Source of the DNA: Conoideocrella luteorostrata
Lineage: Eukaryota > Ascomycota > Sordariomycetes > Hypocreales > Clavicipitaceae
Assembly: GCA_032433595.1 (NCBI GenBank)
Contig: JASWJB010000010.1
Span: 62,001 to 126,000 of the forward strand
Direction: 5' to 3'
Length of the DNA: 64,000 nucleotides
The notes under the pieces were generated by a model that was not told the DNA's origin, did not search any database, and saw nothing but the letters and a program-made list of their open reading frames with translations. The translations under genes and the position numbers were made by a program. Positions 12,141 to 24,447 of this stretch are shown in pieces. The stretch's first letter is position 1, and each line of letters starts with the position of its first letter.

Positions 12141-13223
12141 ATTGAGAAAAAAGAAAGACTAAAAATTGTGAGACGGTTGCATCATAATACCAACTGGCAT
12201 GAAATGCAAAACCGAGCTGACCGTGAGGATGCTGAGCTTTTCTGGGAATGGGAGGCTACAAGGTCAGAATGCGGTCATCTTTCGCTGCAACCCGGATGTG
12301 TTCGGGTAGGCTCTCCAAAGGAACGGAGTTGGAGCGGCTGGAACTTAAAGTGGGGTGGCAAATCAAACCTTGGCAAGCTTGACCTCGTTCGGCTTCGAGT
12401 TGGATCTAACTGAGACCTGTCGACATTTTGAATACAGATACTTACTTAACTAGATATTTAAGTATGTATCTAAGTGGTTTAAACCCCTTTGATATCAGTG
12501 TTCCATTGCATCCAGTATATTTCATTTGTCTACTTACCTGCCTTACCCGTCTAGGTGGTATTAGAGCACCGCGGACCTGGAGTGCTATGGGTAAGGAACT
12601 GCACAATTCGTTGTGGTTTCCTTCAGGTACCTGCTGAAGTACTTAAAGTAAGGAGATTAGTGGTCGATGCCATTCAATTATACGGATGTTTCCTGATTGT
12701 ACACGTAACGGCGGCTTATATTTAAAATTCCATTCGATACCTTGTACCAGCGTGCGTCTACTCATGCCTTCAAGGTGCACGGGGAGAGACAGACATTCGT
12801 AGTATTCGTCACCAATATGTGCATACGCATATGCAATTGCATTTTCAAGTTGGTCTATTTTTATATCGCTATGATTCTTATCCTCAACCCCCTCCCTTTT
12901 CTTTCTGTTTATTAATGCGGCAAGTCGAAGTTGAATCTTAATGTACAGCACAAACAACTACTACAAAACACTGTTTGTGAGTCTACGGTACTTTGAAGGA
13001 CACAAAAAATTGGTCTGAATTCGATGGAGAAATCTAGGTTACGAGAATTGACAGCGAGGAGGGAATGACATAGTATATACGCAATATGCCATGTATAGAA
13101 TTCTTATTTTGCTCATGATTATGAAGAGTTTCACTTGGGCTTAGGTGATATACAAGAGTAAAGCAACGAGAGCAAGTCAAGTCAACGTATATATATAAAC
13201 TTATTTCTGCCGTATGTTCTCAA
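12141..13223. other. Intergenic, no supported gene
   Basis: It contains the upstream region of the ABC transporter and the 3' flank of the Rtt103-like gene. A (TA)-rich patch lies near 13185. A 104-codon open frame on the minus strand at 12643-12957 has no recognisable motif and I do not call it a gene. Confidence 0.5.
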
Positions 13224-14665
13224 TTATGGTTCGGCGTCATCCTTCAACATTTCTGCTACTTCCGGGTCAATGTCATCCTCGCCAGCGATGTCGGGGAATA
13301 TCCCAGAATCATCCACGCGTCGTCTCTTGTTCGACCCGTTCGAGGAAATCGAAATAGACTGGTACGGATGAGAAGAACTTGGGTCCGCATCGATGTTATT
13401 TTTAAACGACAACACAGTCTCAGTCTCACGTGAAGTCTCAGCTGGTGCAGGAGACGGTTCATGTGGCACTGGAGGTGGGGTGAGAGCCTCCATCTCGGGT
13501 CGATCTGGCTCAGGAGGAGGGCTTCCATATTCACCGTCTCCCGATATGCCATTACTCTCTCCGGGCTCTAGTGCTCTCATAATAGCCACTTCCACTTGCT
13601 GCTTTTTTTGTTCGATCTCCACCTTCCGTGCCTGTAAATCATCTACTTTAGTTCTCTCCCGAACTAAAGCGGATCGGTTCACGTCAAGTAACTTCTCTAA
13701 GCCTAATACAAGAGTTTCCCGAGCTTTGACGCACTCTGCAACTGCACTCTCTGCGTTTACAAGAGTCTTCAGAAGGCCATTCAGTCGAGCTGCATATACC
13801 GGCGCTGATGGAACCGCTACTTCAGGATCCAGTTGCTTATCATATTCTTCGATCGCAGTTGAGATAGTAGTCTGTAGCGGGCCGTAGAGCTTCGATACCT
13901 TATTGTGGGCATTAACTAACGGAGCGAATTCGGACGGTACAGACGTGCCTCCAAATGGCGAACCCCCGAAGCCGGATCTTGGAGCTCCTCGAGCTTTGTC
14001 AAGTTCTACCATGCCGTTAGTATGGACTCTTCTTTTTGTTTTCTTAGCTCTCTGCTCATTTCCGCATTCGCTCCTTCCTATAATTTCTATCCATTCTTAT
14101 TTTGCGTTCTTCGGGTGGGATTGGTGCGTACCGTCGAGACGAGCCTCAATAGCCATCTGGATAGGAGTCTCGAAGATAGAACGATCTTTCCATACATCAA
14201 TTACGCGGCGTAGTTTGGCCTGAATTTCTGCCGGTGCGCCTTTATATGCTATAGAAGCGGACTCGGCGGCGACAGGTGAGAAGGCTATAACAAAATCCTC
14301 CTTGTGTCGTATTCTCGACTGTTGAACAACTTCTGTCGAATATTTAGCGGCGGCACTCAATTTTGCAGGTTACCGAGAGATGCTCTCGAGAAAGAGCGGG
14401 GGTTTTGTTTACCGTTTGCGAGATACACCAGACTCAGTCGTTTAGTGCTAGACGAATCCTTCAATCTTTGCATCCAGAGCTGCACGGTTCTGTCTGCATG
14501 CCGCCTGAGAAACCGAAATACTATTAAATCCCTTCTAACAAACGTGAAGATTCGATACTAAACCTACCGGTGAAACATAATCCACTGGGCTGCTGTGGCG
14601 ATGCTGTCATGGCTCTCATTGAGTGACGAAAGTCGGGCCAAGACTGAGTCGTCGTTATATGCCAT
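13224..14665 (-). CDS. RNA polymerase II CTD-interacting domain protein, Rtt103-like
   Basis: Rtt103 binds Ser2-phosphorylated Pol II C-terminal repeats and recruits the Rat1 exonuclease for termination; it acts in the nucleus. Four exons, 14568-14665, 14413-14504, 14132-14332 and 13224-14005, join in phase to 390 residues, close to the yeast length. The CID covers about residues 1-132: it starts MAYNDDSVLARLSSLNES, continues QWIMFHRRHADRTVQLW and LVYLANEVVQQSRIRHKEDF, and ends near IEARLDELDKARG. A coiled-coil region with VDDLQARKVEIEQKKQQVE follows at about 210-235. The tail is Pro/Ser-rich and acidic with a basic patch (NKRRRV) that could be a nuclear signal. It is transcribed divergently from clathrin light chain, with about 690 bp between start codons. 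Confidence 0.92.
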
Positions 14666-15351
14666 CGTTGCCTGACAAAGTCTTGTAGTATCCCAATAGT
14701 CGCAGCGAATAGAGATACATGAAATGCGAGAATATGTCTATAAAGCACGAGTGACTGCTTCGAGGGGTTTAATCCAAAAAGCGGAAGCGGCTACTCTTTT
14801 GCTCAATTGATTCTGGTGATCATTTCAGATAGTAGCCTCAAAACCGCGATACGACAGCTTTGTCGATTGACTATGGTAGCTCAAGAGGGAGAGAAATCTC
14901 GTTAAAATAAAAGGCATGTAGAAGCTGATTGAGATTGTAACCTCTCGAATATCCAAGCGAGCCAAGCTTTGTGTTGTTGCTTGTGAGTAATATGCGGGTA
15001 TCCAGCGAATTTGAACCTCGACTGCTTTCGCGCGGCTGAAGCAAAAATATGGTAAACATACGGAGGGAGTTAGTACTCCGTACAACAAAGGCGATAAACC
15101 ATTCGCTCGTCGTATTTCACTTAACGCCCCACCATATGCATTACAGGCAAGCGCAAGTGTAGTTCCCAGGTGGAGCACGCAGCCCCAATAATGCTAGTCT
15201 TACCGCCCGGCAGAATTGCCCCTTGCTGGCTAAGAACATCGTTCATGCGATGTGGAGAAGAGTTGGTCAATTCGCTACGTTCAACACCAACGGCATACTT
15301 GTACATCTTCTAAGTTCTCCACGGATATTTAAGAGTTGTCTTATAGCAACA
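14666..15351. promoter_or_regulatory. Divergent promoter region, Rtt103-like gene and clathrin light chain
   Basis: The only DNA between two divergent start codons, so it must contain both promoters and 5' leaders. It includes one TACTCCGTA at 15074, about 30 bp from a related ATACGGAG. I see no coding exon. Confidence 0.45.
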
Positions 15352-16176
15352 ATGGCAGACCGATTCCCTTCCATCGAAGATTTCGATTCCGGAGGTTCGT
15401 ATGTCTGAAAAGTTTGGTTGCATCAACCTGGCTGACCTTCCTAAACCAAGCGCAAGCCGAGATCAAAGACCCGTCCGATGAGCCGTCAGCGGATGACTTT
15501 CTTGCTAGAGAAAAGGCCTTCTTAGGAGAAGATGCTAGCCAGTTCGTAACAAGCGATGATGCTGCGGCACTTGCCGAGCCCAGCGGTGATCTATTTGGCC
15601 AGAATGGAATGGGAGAATCTACATTCGAGTCTCAGTTTCCCGACCTCGCCAGCCCGTCAATGGTATGTCGCTTCTTCGGATATTCGATATTCACAATAGA
15701 GCTAACATTGTCTCGAGGGCACTGGAGGTCCGCCAGGAAGCAGTTCCATCACCGGACCATCTGTTAGCTACAACTCGGGCTACCAAGCCCAGGCCGATGA
15801 CGAAGAGGAGCCTGAGGTAATTAAACGGTGGCGAGAGCAGCGTGATGGCCAGGTTGCCAAACGAGCTGAAAAGTTCGCAGCACAGCGCGAGGAGACCATC
15901 AAAGAAGCACAGCAGAATATTGACGATTTTTACGAGAACTATAACTCGAAGAAAGAGAAAGGACTTGCACAAACTAGAAAAGAGGCTGAACATTTTCTTG
16001 CTAGTCGTGAAGACACTGTCTCTGGTGGGACGAGCTGGGAACGTATTGCGAAGCTTGTTGATGTAAGCGGCAAAGGTGCCAAGGGTGGTGCTACTGGATC
16101 CGGGAAAGAACGCTTTCGTGAGGTATTGATGAATCTACGGAAAGACGAGAAGGCCCCAGCTGCTACAAGCTACTGA
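15352..16176 (+). CDS. Clathrin light chain
   Basis: The regulatory subunit of clathrin triskelia, bound to heavy chains on coated vesicles at the trans-Golgi and plasma membrane. Three exons, 15352-15394, 15451-15662 and 15718-16176, give 237 residues, a normal length. The N-terminus MADRFPSIEDFDSG and the following acidic region (KAFLGEDASQFV) are typical. The C-terminal half from about residue 115 is a long charged helix (EVIKRWREQRDGQVAKRAEK) that forms the heavy-chain-binding segment, ending in the conserved SWERIAKLVD and MNLRKD. Intron phases are 1 and 0. The tail is short (ATSY). AP-1 gamma-adaptin, a clathrin adaptor subunit, lies 8 kb downstream on the same strand. Confidence 0.95.
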
Positions 16177-16507
16177 TGGATAAGTAGGAGAGGTAGTAAA
16201 ATGGGCCTAGCTATAATCTTGTATGCATGTTGACACAGTTTCCTGCGAAAGGTACTAATGAAATTTGCGGCAGTTACGGAGTGACTAGACAGTGCAAGAC
16301 TCTACTTCACTCTTCATCAATTCTATAACCTGTACATAGTATGGAGCTTGTGGTCCGAGTTTGTCCTCGTTCAATTTGTGGTGCTACATATAAGGATAAG
16401 TTCGAATATTGTATTGGTTTCCTTCTCTATCAAGTAGTGTATGGAATACAGGGATGCGATATCACCGTCCCCAGCTCGACGTCTGGGTCATGGAGATAAA
16501 GGCAGCA
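16177..16507. other. Convergent 3' region, clathrin light chain and COX7-like gene
   Basis: Presumed 3' ends of two convergent transcripts. It includes a TTACGGAGTGA variant of the dispersed motif near 16273. No coding signal seen. Confidence 0.45.
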
Positions 16508-16827
16508 TTAATCCTTGCCGAACCAAGTATTGTGGCCGGTGATTTTTCGACCAGCGGCGTACATAGTAGCTAGACTGCGTCAGCTCTAGATCAAAATGAA
16601 ATTCTGCAAAACTATACGAACCTCCGAAACCTCCCCATAGGACAATAAGATACGGCGTCATGTACCACCGGCTGCGAGAGCCCTGCAAATCGTCAGCCCA
16701 GTTACAACCACTCAAGTCGGTAATTCATCGACTGAGACATACAATCATCCAGAGGCGAGTGTGTGCTTTGTATGCCTGTTGATACAATCGTTGGTGCTCA
16801 GGCACCTTGTTCTTGCTATCGATCATA
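16508..16827 (-). CDS. Cytochrome c oxidase subunit 7-like, with 5' frame problem
   Basis: A small single-span subunit of mitochondrial complex IV, recognised from three short exons. Exon 3 (16508-16569) encodes ATMYAAGRKITGHNTWFGKD and stop. Exon 2 (16622-16682) encodes GSRSRWYMTPYLIVLWGGFG, the membrane span. Exon 1 ends at 16743 and encodes EHQRLYQQAYKAHTRLWMI. Phases between these agree. The order (NKV, HQRLYQ, LW, PRS-like, Y.TPY) resembles yeast Cox7 and filamentous-fungal relatives. The start is unresolved: the ATG at 16827 gives MIDSKNKVP, but one extra T near 16800 separates that frame from EHQRLYQ. Either a single-base error or mutation is present, or a further tiny upstream exon exists (for example from an ATG at 16866). 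It is divergent from the PPR-like gene. Confidence 0.72.
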
Positions 16828-17330
16828 CTGCACCATAGTCAGTGTCTAGAAGTCAAACCAGCCATCATGTGGTGTATGGACCGAAAGAATTGGTACGTCT
16901 TCAGGAGACAAAAGGGGTAAAGAGAATATCAGCATGCATTGCTAGCTTACCCCATTTCGTATGTAATGTTTTTGGATGGATTGAATGTTCAGCGACGACA
17001 CAATCGATGAGCACAAATAGAGATGTTCTGACCGAGGAAGCCAAAAGTCTCGTACTCCGAAATGAGACTAAATGCGATGGGAGTAGAATGTCGATGACTC
17101 AGCGACACTAAGTCGAAACGGCAGTGGTTCCACCACGTGCACTTAAGTCTCTCGCCATCGCATCGGGAGTTTGCGAGCCCTAGTGACTCGCCTTAAAATG
17201 TCGATCTTGATATGCCATGCTTCGAGCAATTGAAACAAATTGAGCCACCATCCGCATTGGCCTTTTCTACGGACAGAATCCGATCAGCTGAATTGGCTTG
17301 GAATGGTTGTTGCATGAGGCTCTCTCGGGG
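16828..17330. promoter_or_regulatory. Divergent promoter region, COX7-like and PPR-like genes
   Basis: About 500 bp between two genes for mitochondrial proteins read in opposite directions. No coding exon is evident apart from a possible tiny first exon of the COX7-like gene near 16860. Confidence 0.4.
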
Positions 17331-19997
17331 ATGCGAAGGTCGAGACTGACTCGTTGTTTTTTGTCAGTCACCTTCCGGATTTCTTCGGTGGTGTCACAAA
17401 GACTTGCGCATTGGGCTTTACAGCGACGCCAAAAACACCTTGCTGCCCTAGTAAAGCCCCCAGACACGCTGATCGATGGAATTGTGAACTTCGAATCGCG
17501 AAACGAGAACATTGATTCATACACTACGAGAAACGCCACACATCGTAGGTTTCGTCAAAGGTCGTCTCAACCGTCAAGATGGTGGAAGCAGGTCATGCTA
17601 GGGCAGGGTCGTATTCGCGAAGCAACGAAATTAGGTATTAGACGAATCTCTGTTTCAGCCAAGAAGCCGCTGCAAACCCTCCCAGAAGTCATCGACCTCA
17701 CCTTTCAGGCAAGCGATACCGAGTCTTTGGCGCATCTCGCCAAAACGATCCACCGAAAGCACGGCGACAATGGATTATGGGAGCTCTTTGAACTGCTACA
17801 GAGAAACGAACACCTAGAGATACTAGGTCGGTCCGATGCCCATCTGCTCCGAGATGAATTCCTCACTGCTGCATTGGCCACCAATTCTCGATTGACCTTA
17901 TTGGTTGACGCTGCACATCGCCTTATGAGTAAAGAAAACTTCCACTGGCCGGATTTGTACATGAAGATTATGCACCATATGCTCGAGAATGGTCGGTACG
18001 AGGACAGTATTCGATGGCATTTGCGCCTTACACCGAAGTTTCCGCCAACCACAAATGTGTTAGGTGCCCTTCTATCAAGCTTTGTCGTCGACTCTTCGCC
18101 ACAGATGCAAAGCAATTTGACAGCACTGTATGTTATGAGTCCAGACAAGCGACTCTACGACCACATCGTTCCAATACTTTTTGCGGCTGGTCTTTCGAAG
18201 TTGGCTCGCATATGGCGAAAGAAACTTCTAATATTTCGTGACTTTCCAATAACGACAAAATCTAAGCCGTTCTTGCAGTTTCTTGCTCAATACTACCCGT
18301 TCATTGCTCTTACAGAAGAGGAATTGGCAATTGCTGGAGTGACAAATGAAGCTGTCAAAGATACGACCTTTTCAGTTGACAACAACGATTCCAACAGAGG
18401 CCAGTATAGTGATAGCATTGTAGCTAAGTGGTTTGCTAGCTCTTGGACGTCGGCCGAGTTTGCTATCAATTTAGCCCAGAGGCTTGGCCTTCGCGTGATA
18501 GGTCCCAAGTCTCTACAGTCACTTGCACTTCGAGAAGCCGACGCAAAGACATTTGCATTACGCCTTGCTCGGATCGAGAAATTAGGAATCAACATCTCAT
18601 CTCAAACTTACTGCAAGGTCCTGGTGTATTTTGCCAAGTATGACCAAGATTTGCTATTTGCTGATCTCTTGGCTTCCGACATACATCCAGATGAATTCGA
18701 GGGCAGGGAAACCCGCCAAATGCTCATGGCTTTATCCATCCGCGAAAGGGATTGGAAGAGAGAAAGGTTGCTGCAGGGTGTTGAATGGGCTATCGAGTCT
18801 GAGCCCTCTTCTCATAGATTCGATGCACTACTGAGTCACGAACTGGCAAAACATAAATTTGACAAGGCAAGAAAAGTCCTGGACAGAATGGAAGCTTTAA
18901 AGATCAACATGGATCAACAAAGTGCAACGCATCTGCTCCAAAGAACGTTCCTGGGCATAGGTAAACACCCTCCAAAGAGGAAGCGCCAGATCGGAAACCC
19001 TCAAACAAACCATGAAACTGAGTTGAACAGAGCCATTGATATAACTCGCCGCGTTGCCCTTCACGACGTTGCTATACCCTTGCAGTATTGGAAGCTTTTG
19101 CTTTGCAATCTTGGCCGATCAGGTCGTCTTGATGAACTTGAGCAGCTATGCGAGGAAATTACACAACTTTATTCACCTCCTTTGGGTGGGTTGGTGCCTA
19201 TTTGTTCTGAAGACCTTCCGCGCATTGTATCGAAGAGACGGGACTTGATTTACCCAGCATTGCACGGCGCCATGGCTGCTACTGATTTTGATGGCAATGG
19301 GTCTCACTCGCATGGGCACAAATCTGCCAATAATAACCTAGGCATCTTTGAAGGGCTGGCCACCAATAATAAGAAACCACGGTTCAGCAATCTAAACCGT
19401 AAGCAAGCTGCCCTTACAGCTTCAAGTTCTAGAGGGTCAAGAACACCGAATCGAGAGGCTGTAAATACGGATGTAGGCGTGCTAGGTACTCAAAGGTGCT
19501 GGGTTCAATACATTCCAGCTGACCTTCCTTTCAGCCACCGACAGCACCCAATACATAAGATATTCGACACACACCTCCAGCGATCAATCATTCGATGGGG
19601 CTTTGACCAAAGACTGAAGGCCACTCCGTCTTTTGTGTCACTTACATCCTCAAAACATTGTCCGATCTCAGCGTTTGATGTTGCCAGTGGCGTTCGGCTA
19701 TTGGCACGACTACGGGACTTAGGTGTCGTTATTGACCTACAGGTACTCCAAGCCACAGTCCTTTCAAGAATCGCGCTGGGGTACGTGCCTGGCCGTCAAA
19801 AAGATAGATCTCGGGATAAGCATGAGTTGTCCTTAGAAAATTTGAAACTTTTATTTGATGGGGCATGGGGATCAGAAATTCTGCCAGATAGATTGGAATT
19901 AACTCAAAAGCTGGAAGAGCAGAAACCAAAGCTGTGGAATAGATATCCTAAATTGTTTGGACAGTCATTTGACGGTCGCCACCAGGATAATACATAG
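17331..19997 (+). CDS. Large PPR-like, probably mitochondrial protein
   Basis: A single-exon gene for about 888 residues starting at the first ATG of the frame. The first 45 residues are rich in Arg, Ser and hydrophobics with almost no acids (MRRSRLTRCFLSVTFRISS), as in a mitochondrial presequence. The body is helical with degenerate repeats of roughly 35 residues, for example SQTYCKVLVYFAKYDQDLLF and HRFDALLSHELAKHKFDKAR, which resemble pentatricopeptide repeats. PPR proteins bind organelle RNA and act in processing or translation. A low-complexity, basic insert lies around residues 640-720. I cannot name an orthologue. Fungal PPR proteins diverge fast, so weak similarity is expected. The length and the clean frame argue strongly for a real gene. 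Confidence 0.7.
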   Translation: MRRSRLTRCFLSVTFRISSVVSQRLAHWALQRRQKHLAALVKPPDTLIDGIVNFESRNENIDSYTTRNATHRRFRQRSSQPSRWWKQVMLGQGRIREATKLGIRRISVSAKKPLQTLPEVIDLTFQASDTESLAHLAKTIHRKHGDNGLWELFELLQRNEHLEILGRSDAHLLRDEFLTAALATNSRLTLLVDAAHRLMSKENFHWPDLYMKIMHHMLENGRYEDSIRWHLRLTPKFPPTTNVLGALLSSFVVDSSPQMQSNLTALYVMSPDKRLYDHIVPILFAAGLSKLARIWRKKLLIFRDFPITTKSKPFLQFLAQYYPFIALTEEELAIAGVTNEAVKDTTFSVDNNDSNRGQYSDSIVAKWFASSWTSAEFAINLAQRLGLRVIGPKSLQSLALREADAKTFALRLARIEKLGINISSQTYCKVLVYFAKYDQDLLFADLLASDIHPDEFEGRETRQMLMALSIRERDWKRERLLQGVEWAIESEPSSHRFDALLSHELAKHKFDKARKVLDRMEALKINMDQQSATHLLQRTFLGIGKHPPKRKRQIGNPQTNHETELNRAIDITRRVALHDVAIPLQYWKLLLCNLGRSGRLDELEQLCEEITQLYSPPLGGLVPICSEDLPRIVSKRRDLIYPALHGAMAATDFDGNGSHSHGHKSANNNLGIFEGLATNNKKPRFSNLNRKQAALTASSSRGSRTPNREAVNTDVGVLGTQRCWVQYIPADLPFSHRQHPIHKIFDTHLQRSIIRWGFDQRLKATPSFVSLTSSKHCPISAFDVASGVRLLARLRDLGVVIDLQVLQATVLSRIALGYVPGRQKDRSRDKHELSLENLKLLFDGAWGSEILPDRLELTQKLEEQKPKLWNRYPKLFGQSFDGRHQDNT

Positions 19998-20253
19998 AAC
20001 TGATTTGAACAACTTCAGGCAAGGCGTTTGAAGATTGATGTACATTACTTTATATATCTAATTAGCAATGCTACCCTAGCACTTTTTGCGGCTCAGCCAC
20101 CGTTGTGTCTACTCTTCTCCCGGGTCACAGCCTATGTAAATCTATACAATACAGGTGCTGAAAATATAATACTGGGTGGCAGTGGCTTGTTTGGAGAGTG
20201 GTTTCCCATGTCCAAAATCTAAAGCGGTTTTGGCTTCGCACTCGAAATCAGCC

Positions 20254-21437
20254 CTACTTTTTTGGCTTGACCAGAAGAAGAATAAATAGACCAATGATGA
20301 TTATAATCAATAGGAGAATGATCTTTCTTTTAGTTGACCTCCTTTGATATCCAGATGCGACTCTGATTTCTTTATCAGCCCCTTTGACGTCTTCATTCAT
20401 TCGCTCTACGTTGTAATCAATCCGATCCAACATAGTGCCTTGGTCTATGACCATATTTTGGAGGTCGCGGAAGAGATCCGAGAGCTCAATAATTCCTTGT
20501 GCTATATCTTCGATCTCACGCTCGCGTTGGGCTATAGCAGCATCATTAGAGTGTAAGAGCTTCTGCTGCGACGCAGCTTGGAGGGTCAGCTGAGAGAACG
20601 ATCTGTCTGCGTCCGATTCCTGGAGAGAAGGGTCGACGAAAGCGCCCGACTGTGGTGTGGATGATCGCTCTGTCGGCGTGGAAGTGCCCAAGCCGCCCAT
20701 GTCGCGAAGTCCTAGGGCGTGCTATGTTAATTGACAGTCATATCTTGAGGTTTGATTGGGTATAACCTACTCTTGAGATACGCACTTTGCTTCTTTCTGA
20801 AGCTGGCACTCGCATCTTGTACTCTGGTCGCAAGGGATATCTGAATGTTCTTTGCCATTGTCTCTTCTGCTTTTGTGATAGCTCCTGACTGCTTAGACTC
20901 TCTAACTAACTGCTCCACGCGTTGTATCCTACGGTGACATTCGTGAAAAGATTTTGTTATTTGCTGGGTTAGCCGTTCAATCTGCAATTCTTCGGCTTTC
21001 TTCGCTTCATCGTCGTTGAAACCGGGAAGAACATGTTTCCGATGCAGTTTCTCGAGGCTCTGACCTTTTGTTGCCACATCAGCCAGTAACTCGGTTATCT
21101 CGTCGGATACATCAGCCCACCGAGGGGGCAACAAGTCCATTTCAATCACCGCGTCGCCATCTTCATCGAACCCATTGCCGGAGAGAAGCCCTCGCTGGTC
21201 TTCCGGAGCATTACTATTGTTTGAGTAGGCACTGGAGAAACCGATGGAGCCTGTTGCGCTAGGTCTGCTACTCTTGTACCGTTGAATAGGGTGGTGGGTG
21301 TACGATTGACGATAGGAGATGAATCTAGAGACAGTTGTTGCAATACATTAGACAGCAATCATCAACGAGAAGTTTCCTTAATGCCAAGCATTAAATAGCC
21401 AGAGGTATACATACAGATTGGTGCGGTCTCGCCACAT
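20254..21437 (-). CDS. tlg2: Syntaxin Tlg2/syntaxin-16, TGN-endosome t-SNARE
   Basis: A Qa-SNARE for fusion at the trans-Golgi network and early endosome. Three exons, 21415-21437, 20771-21324 and 20254-20711, join in phase to 344 residues. The N-terminus MWRDRTNLFISYRQSY is characteristic of the Tlg2 group and in yeast binds the SM protein Vps45. An Habc bundle covers about 80-190. The SNARE motif runs from about 240 to 300 and includes the zero-layer Gln in VIDQGTMLDRIDYNVE. A hydrophobic anchor rich in Ile and Leu (IILLLIIIIIGLFILLLV) ends in KPKK, giving a tail-anchored topology. It is convergent with the PPR-like gene and divergent from calmodulin. The splice site around YLK/RLRDMGG is my best reading. 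Confidence 0.93.
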
Positions 21438-22367
21438 GGCGGACACCAGGTAGTTGCACCGCGATTATCGTGATTGATTGCTTATCTATGATTGCGCAGT
21501 GCTTCTGAAGAGGATGATGGAGGTATACCGATCGCAGCAGCAGAATACAGTACGGTGTATTCCGGTCGCAGAAGTTCGCAGCCAGGTAGCCAGATTACAA
21601 GCGTTGCTATTACGTTGGGGGAAGCATGTCGTGATAGTTAAGTATCGATTCGAAGAGCTAACGTGCTGGTTCATGTAATGCGCTGTATCCACGTCGCCAC
21701 AGGCACAACGCCCGAAAACGGTCCACCACCAACGGATCAAGTTCCGGCCAGAAGCACAGTGCGGATGCCTGTGATGGCCGGAATGTCTTGTCCACTCAAA
21801 AGGTTCGACACGCTAACGGCCGCACCCCTGGGTTTTTAAATGGATCGTTAGAATTAAACGATCTCTCAAATCAAATCAATGAATTAAAGAAGTGCTATGC
21901 TTCTACGGAGCACAATGGTGCGGTTATGTGGCGATTGCATGGCGGCTGGCTGACCATAGAGCGAGGTTTCGGGACCTTGGTACTTAGGTACAGTAATAAG
22001 TACTTAAGTACCTACCATGTACCCTATCGAGACGTCGGGACTATTCGTCAGGACCCCAATAGATTTAAATATCACTGTATGAGCGCGATTGGTTTGGCAT
22101 GGTCAAATGGCTGCCAGCGTGCTATTGAGTGATGTACTATGGGTCTAGGCGGCCTGCACTAGTTTGAATGCCAGGTATTTCAGCCTCCTTACCTCCCCAC
22201 CCGTCGCCTCCTTCCTACTACTACCCCCCGAAGAAAAGCTCCCACGTTCCAACCCAGGCAGCTTTACGAACTTGCACCTAACGTCACACGTCCACACGCC
22301 TTCACCGACTAACCAACTGCCCAACTAACCTTTGCCAGATCGCATTCGCTATACCTGATTTCCCATT
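21438..22367. promoter_or_regulatory. Divergent region, Tlg2 and calmodulin, with CT-rich leader
   Basis: It separates two divergent start codons. The part next to calmodulin (about 22175-22255) is strongly pyrimidine-rich on the plus strand, the kind of CT tract common just upstream of highly expressed fungal housekeeping genes. Farther away is a patch with GTACTTAG/GTACCTA-like repeats near 21980-22020. I see no coding exon. Confidence 0.5.
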
Positions 22368-23383
<1,016 letters not shown>

Positions 23384-23546
23384 CGATAGCAAGAGAACTT
23401 GATGTGCGAGGTGTACAAAACCTCCTTGACTTTCTGTCACAAACCACAGTCGGTTCATCTCGGACCGGCGACCTACGATGTGATGCTGAAGCTCAAGTCT
23501 GTGTTGCACTTCAGATATCTGGAGCGATCTTGGTTCCTTTTCCTTG

Positions 23547-23581
23547 CCTTTCCTTTCCTTTCCTTTCCTTTCCTTTCCTTT
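23547..23581 (+). repeat. (CCTTT)n pentanucleotide microsatellite
   Basis: About seven perfect tandem copies of CCTTT, followed by imperfect CTTT-rich DNA to about 23595. It starts some 160 bp after the calmodulin stop codon, so it probably lies in the 3' UTR or just beyond. Slippage polymorphism is likely. Confidence 0.9.
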
Positions 23582-23595
23582 TCTTTCCTTCCTTA

Positions 23596-24447
23596 TTGTG
23601 CAGGGAGTCAGTAAGCGGTTCGGGAATTTCATAAGTTGGACAGCTGTTTTAGGGACATAAATATTTTGTCAGAATTGTTTCCCGGTTGTCCAGTTATATG
23701 CCCGATATCCGTCTCGCAGCTGGTTGTCGAGGAAGTTGCATTCGGCAAGACTAGTTTAGGAATGCATGGTGCCTTGTCCCCAGCCATCTGTATCAAACTT
23801 AGAACTGTGTGCAATTTTATCAAAAGGCAAAAAACCCCCAGGCAGCGTGGCTAGTTGTGTTTCATATTCGGGAAGTCACCACAGGAGTTCGCGACTCCAC
23901 AGATTCGACATAATTATAGCTAAATATAAGTTGTTGGCGATTGCTCCGTTCAAGTTTCATCCGCCTGCGCTTACTTTGAGAGACCGTGTATCGTTAAGAT
24001 AATAAATATAAGTGCCTAGGGCTCGGGTTTTTGTGGTTTGATTTCAAGACATTTGGCGCCAATACCTTGATGCGTTATGTTTGGTGCCTGATCGGGCCGT
24101 AGATTTTCCCTTTGTTGTGCGTGCGGATTCGCTGATAGGATAGAGCCACATGATTAGTGGTGCTAAGGTGATGGTAGGCAGCGCCCCACGTTCCCTCGCC
24201 GTGCAACAGCTACACCTCTTGACTCCGAATATATCTAGAGCCAGTTGTTCACCGGCCAATTGGCACGATCCTTCCGGTAAAATACAAAGCCGGCGTTGCA
24301 TTAGTGGAACTTCATACGTCCCGTATCCCAACATTCTTGAGCAGTTGGAGATATCTTTCCTGCACGAGGACTTCAACTCCGCCATAACCCGCTGACAAGC
24401 CATCTGCCCGGACCGACACCAGCTTGAGTTTGCCGGTTCCTTCCACA
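23596..24447. other. Intergenic between calmodulin and AP-1 gamma
   Basis: It contains the calmodulin 3' flank and the AP-1 gamma promoter. A 143-codon minus-strand open frame at 24044-24475 overlaps the gamma-adaptin start and shows no motif, so I do not annotate it. Confidence 0.45.

Noticed and set aside
12643..12957. 104-codon minus-strand open frame
   Set aside because: No motif, no splice partner and AT-biased composition like the flanking non-coding DNA.
13393..13887. Ser/Ala-rich 164-codon frame on the plus strand
   Set aside because: It is the antisense shadow of the Rtt103-like last exon; composition mirrors that gene.
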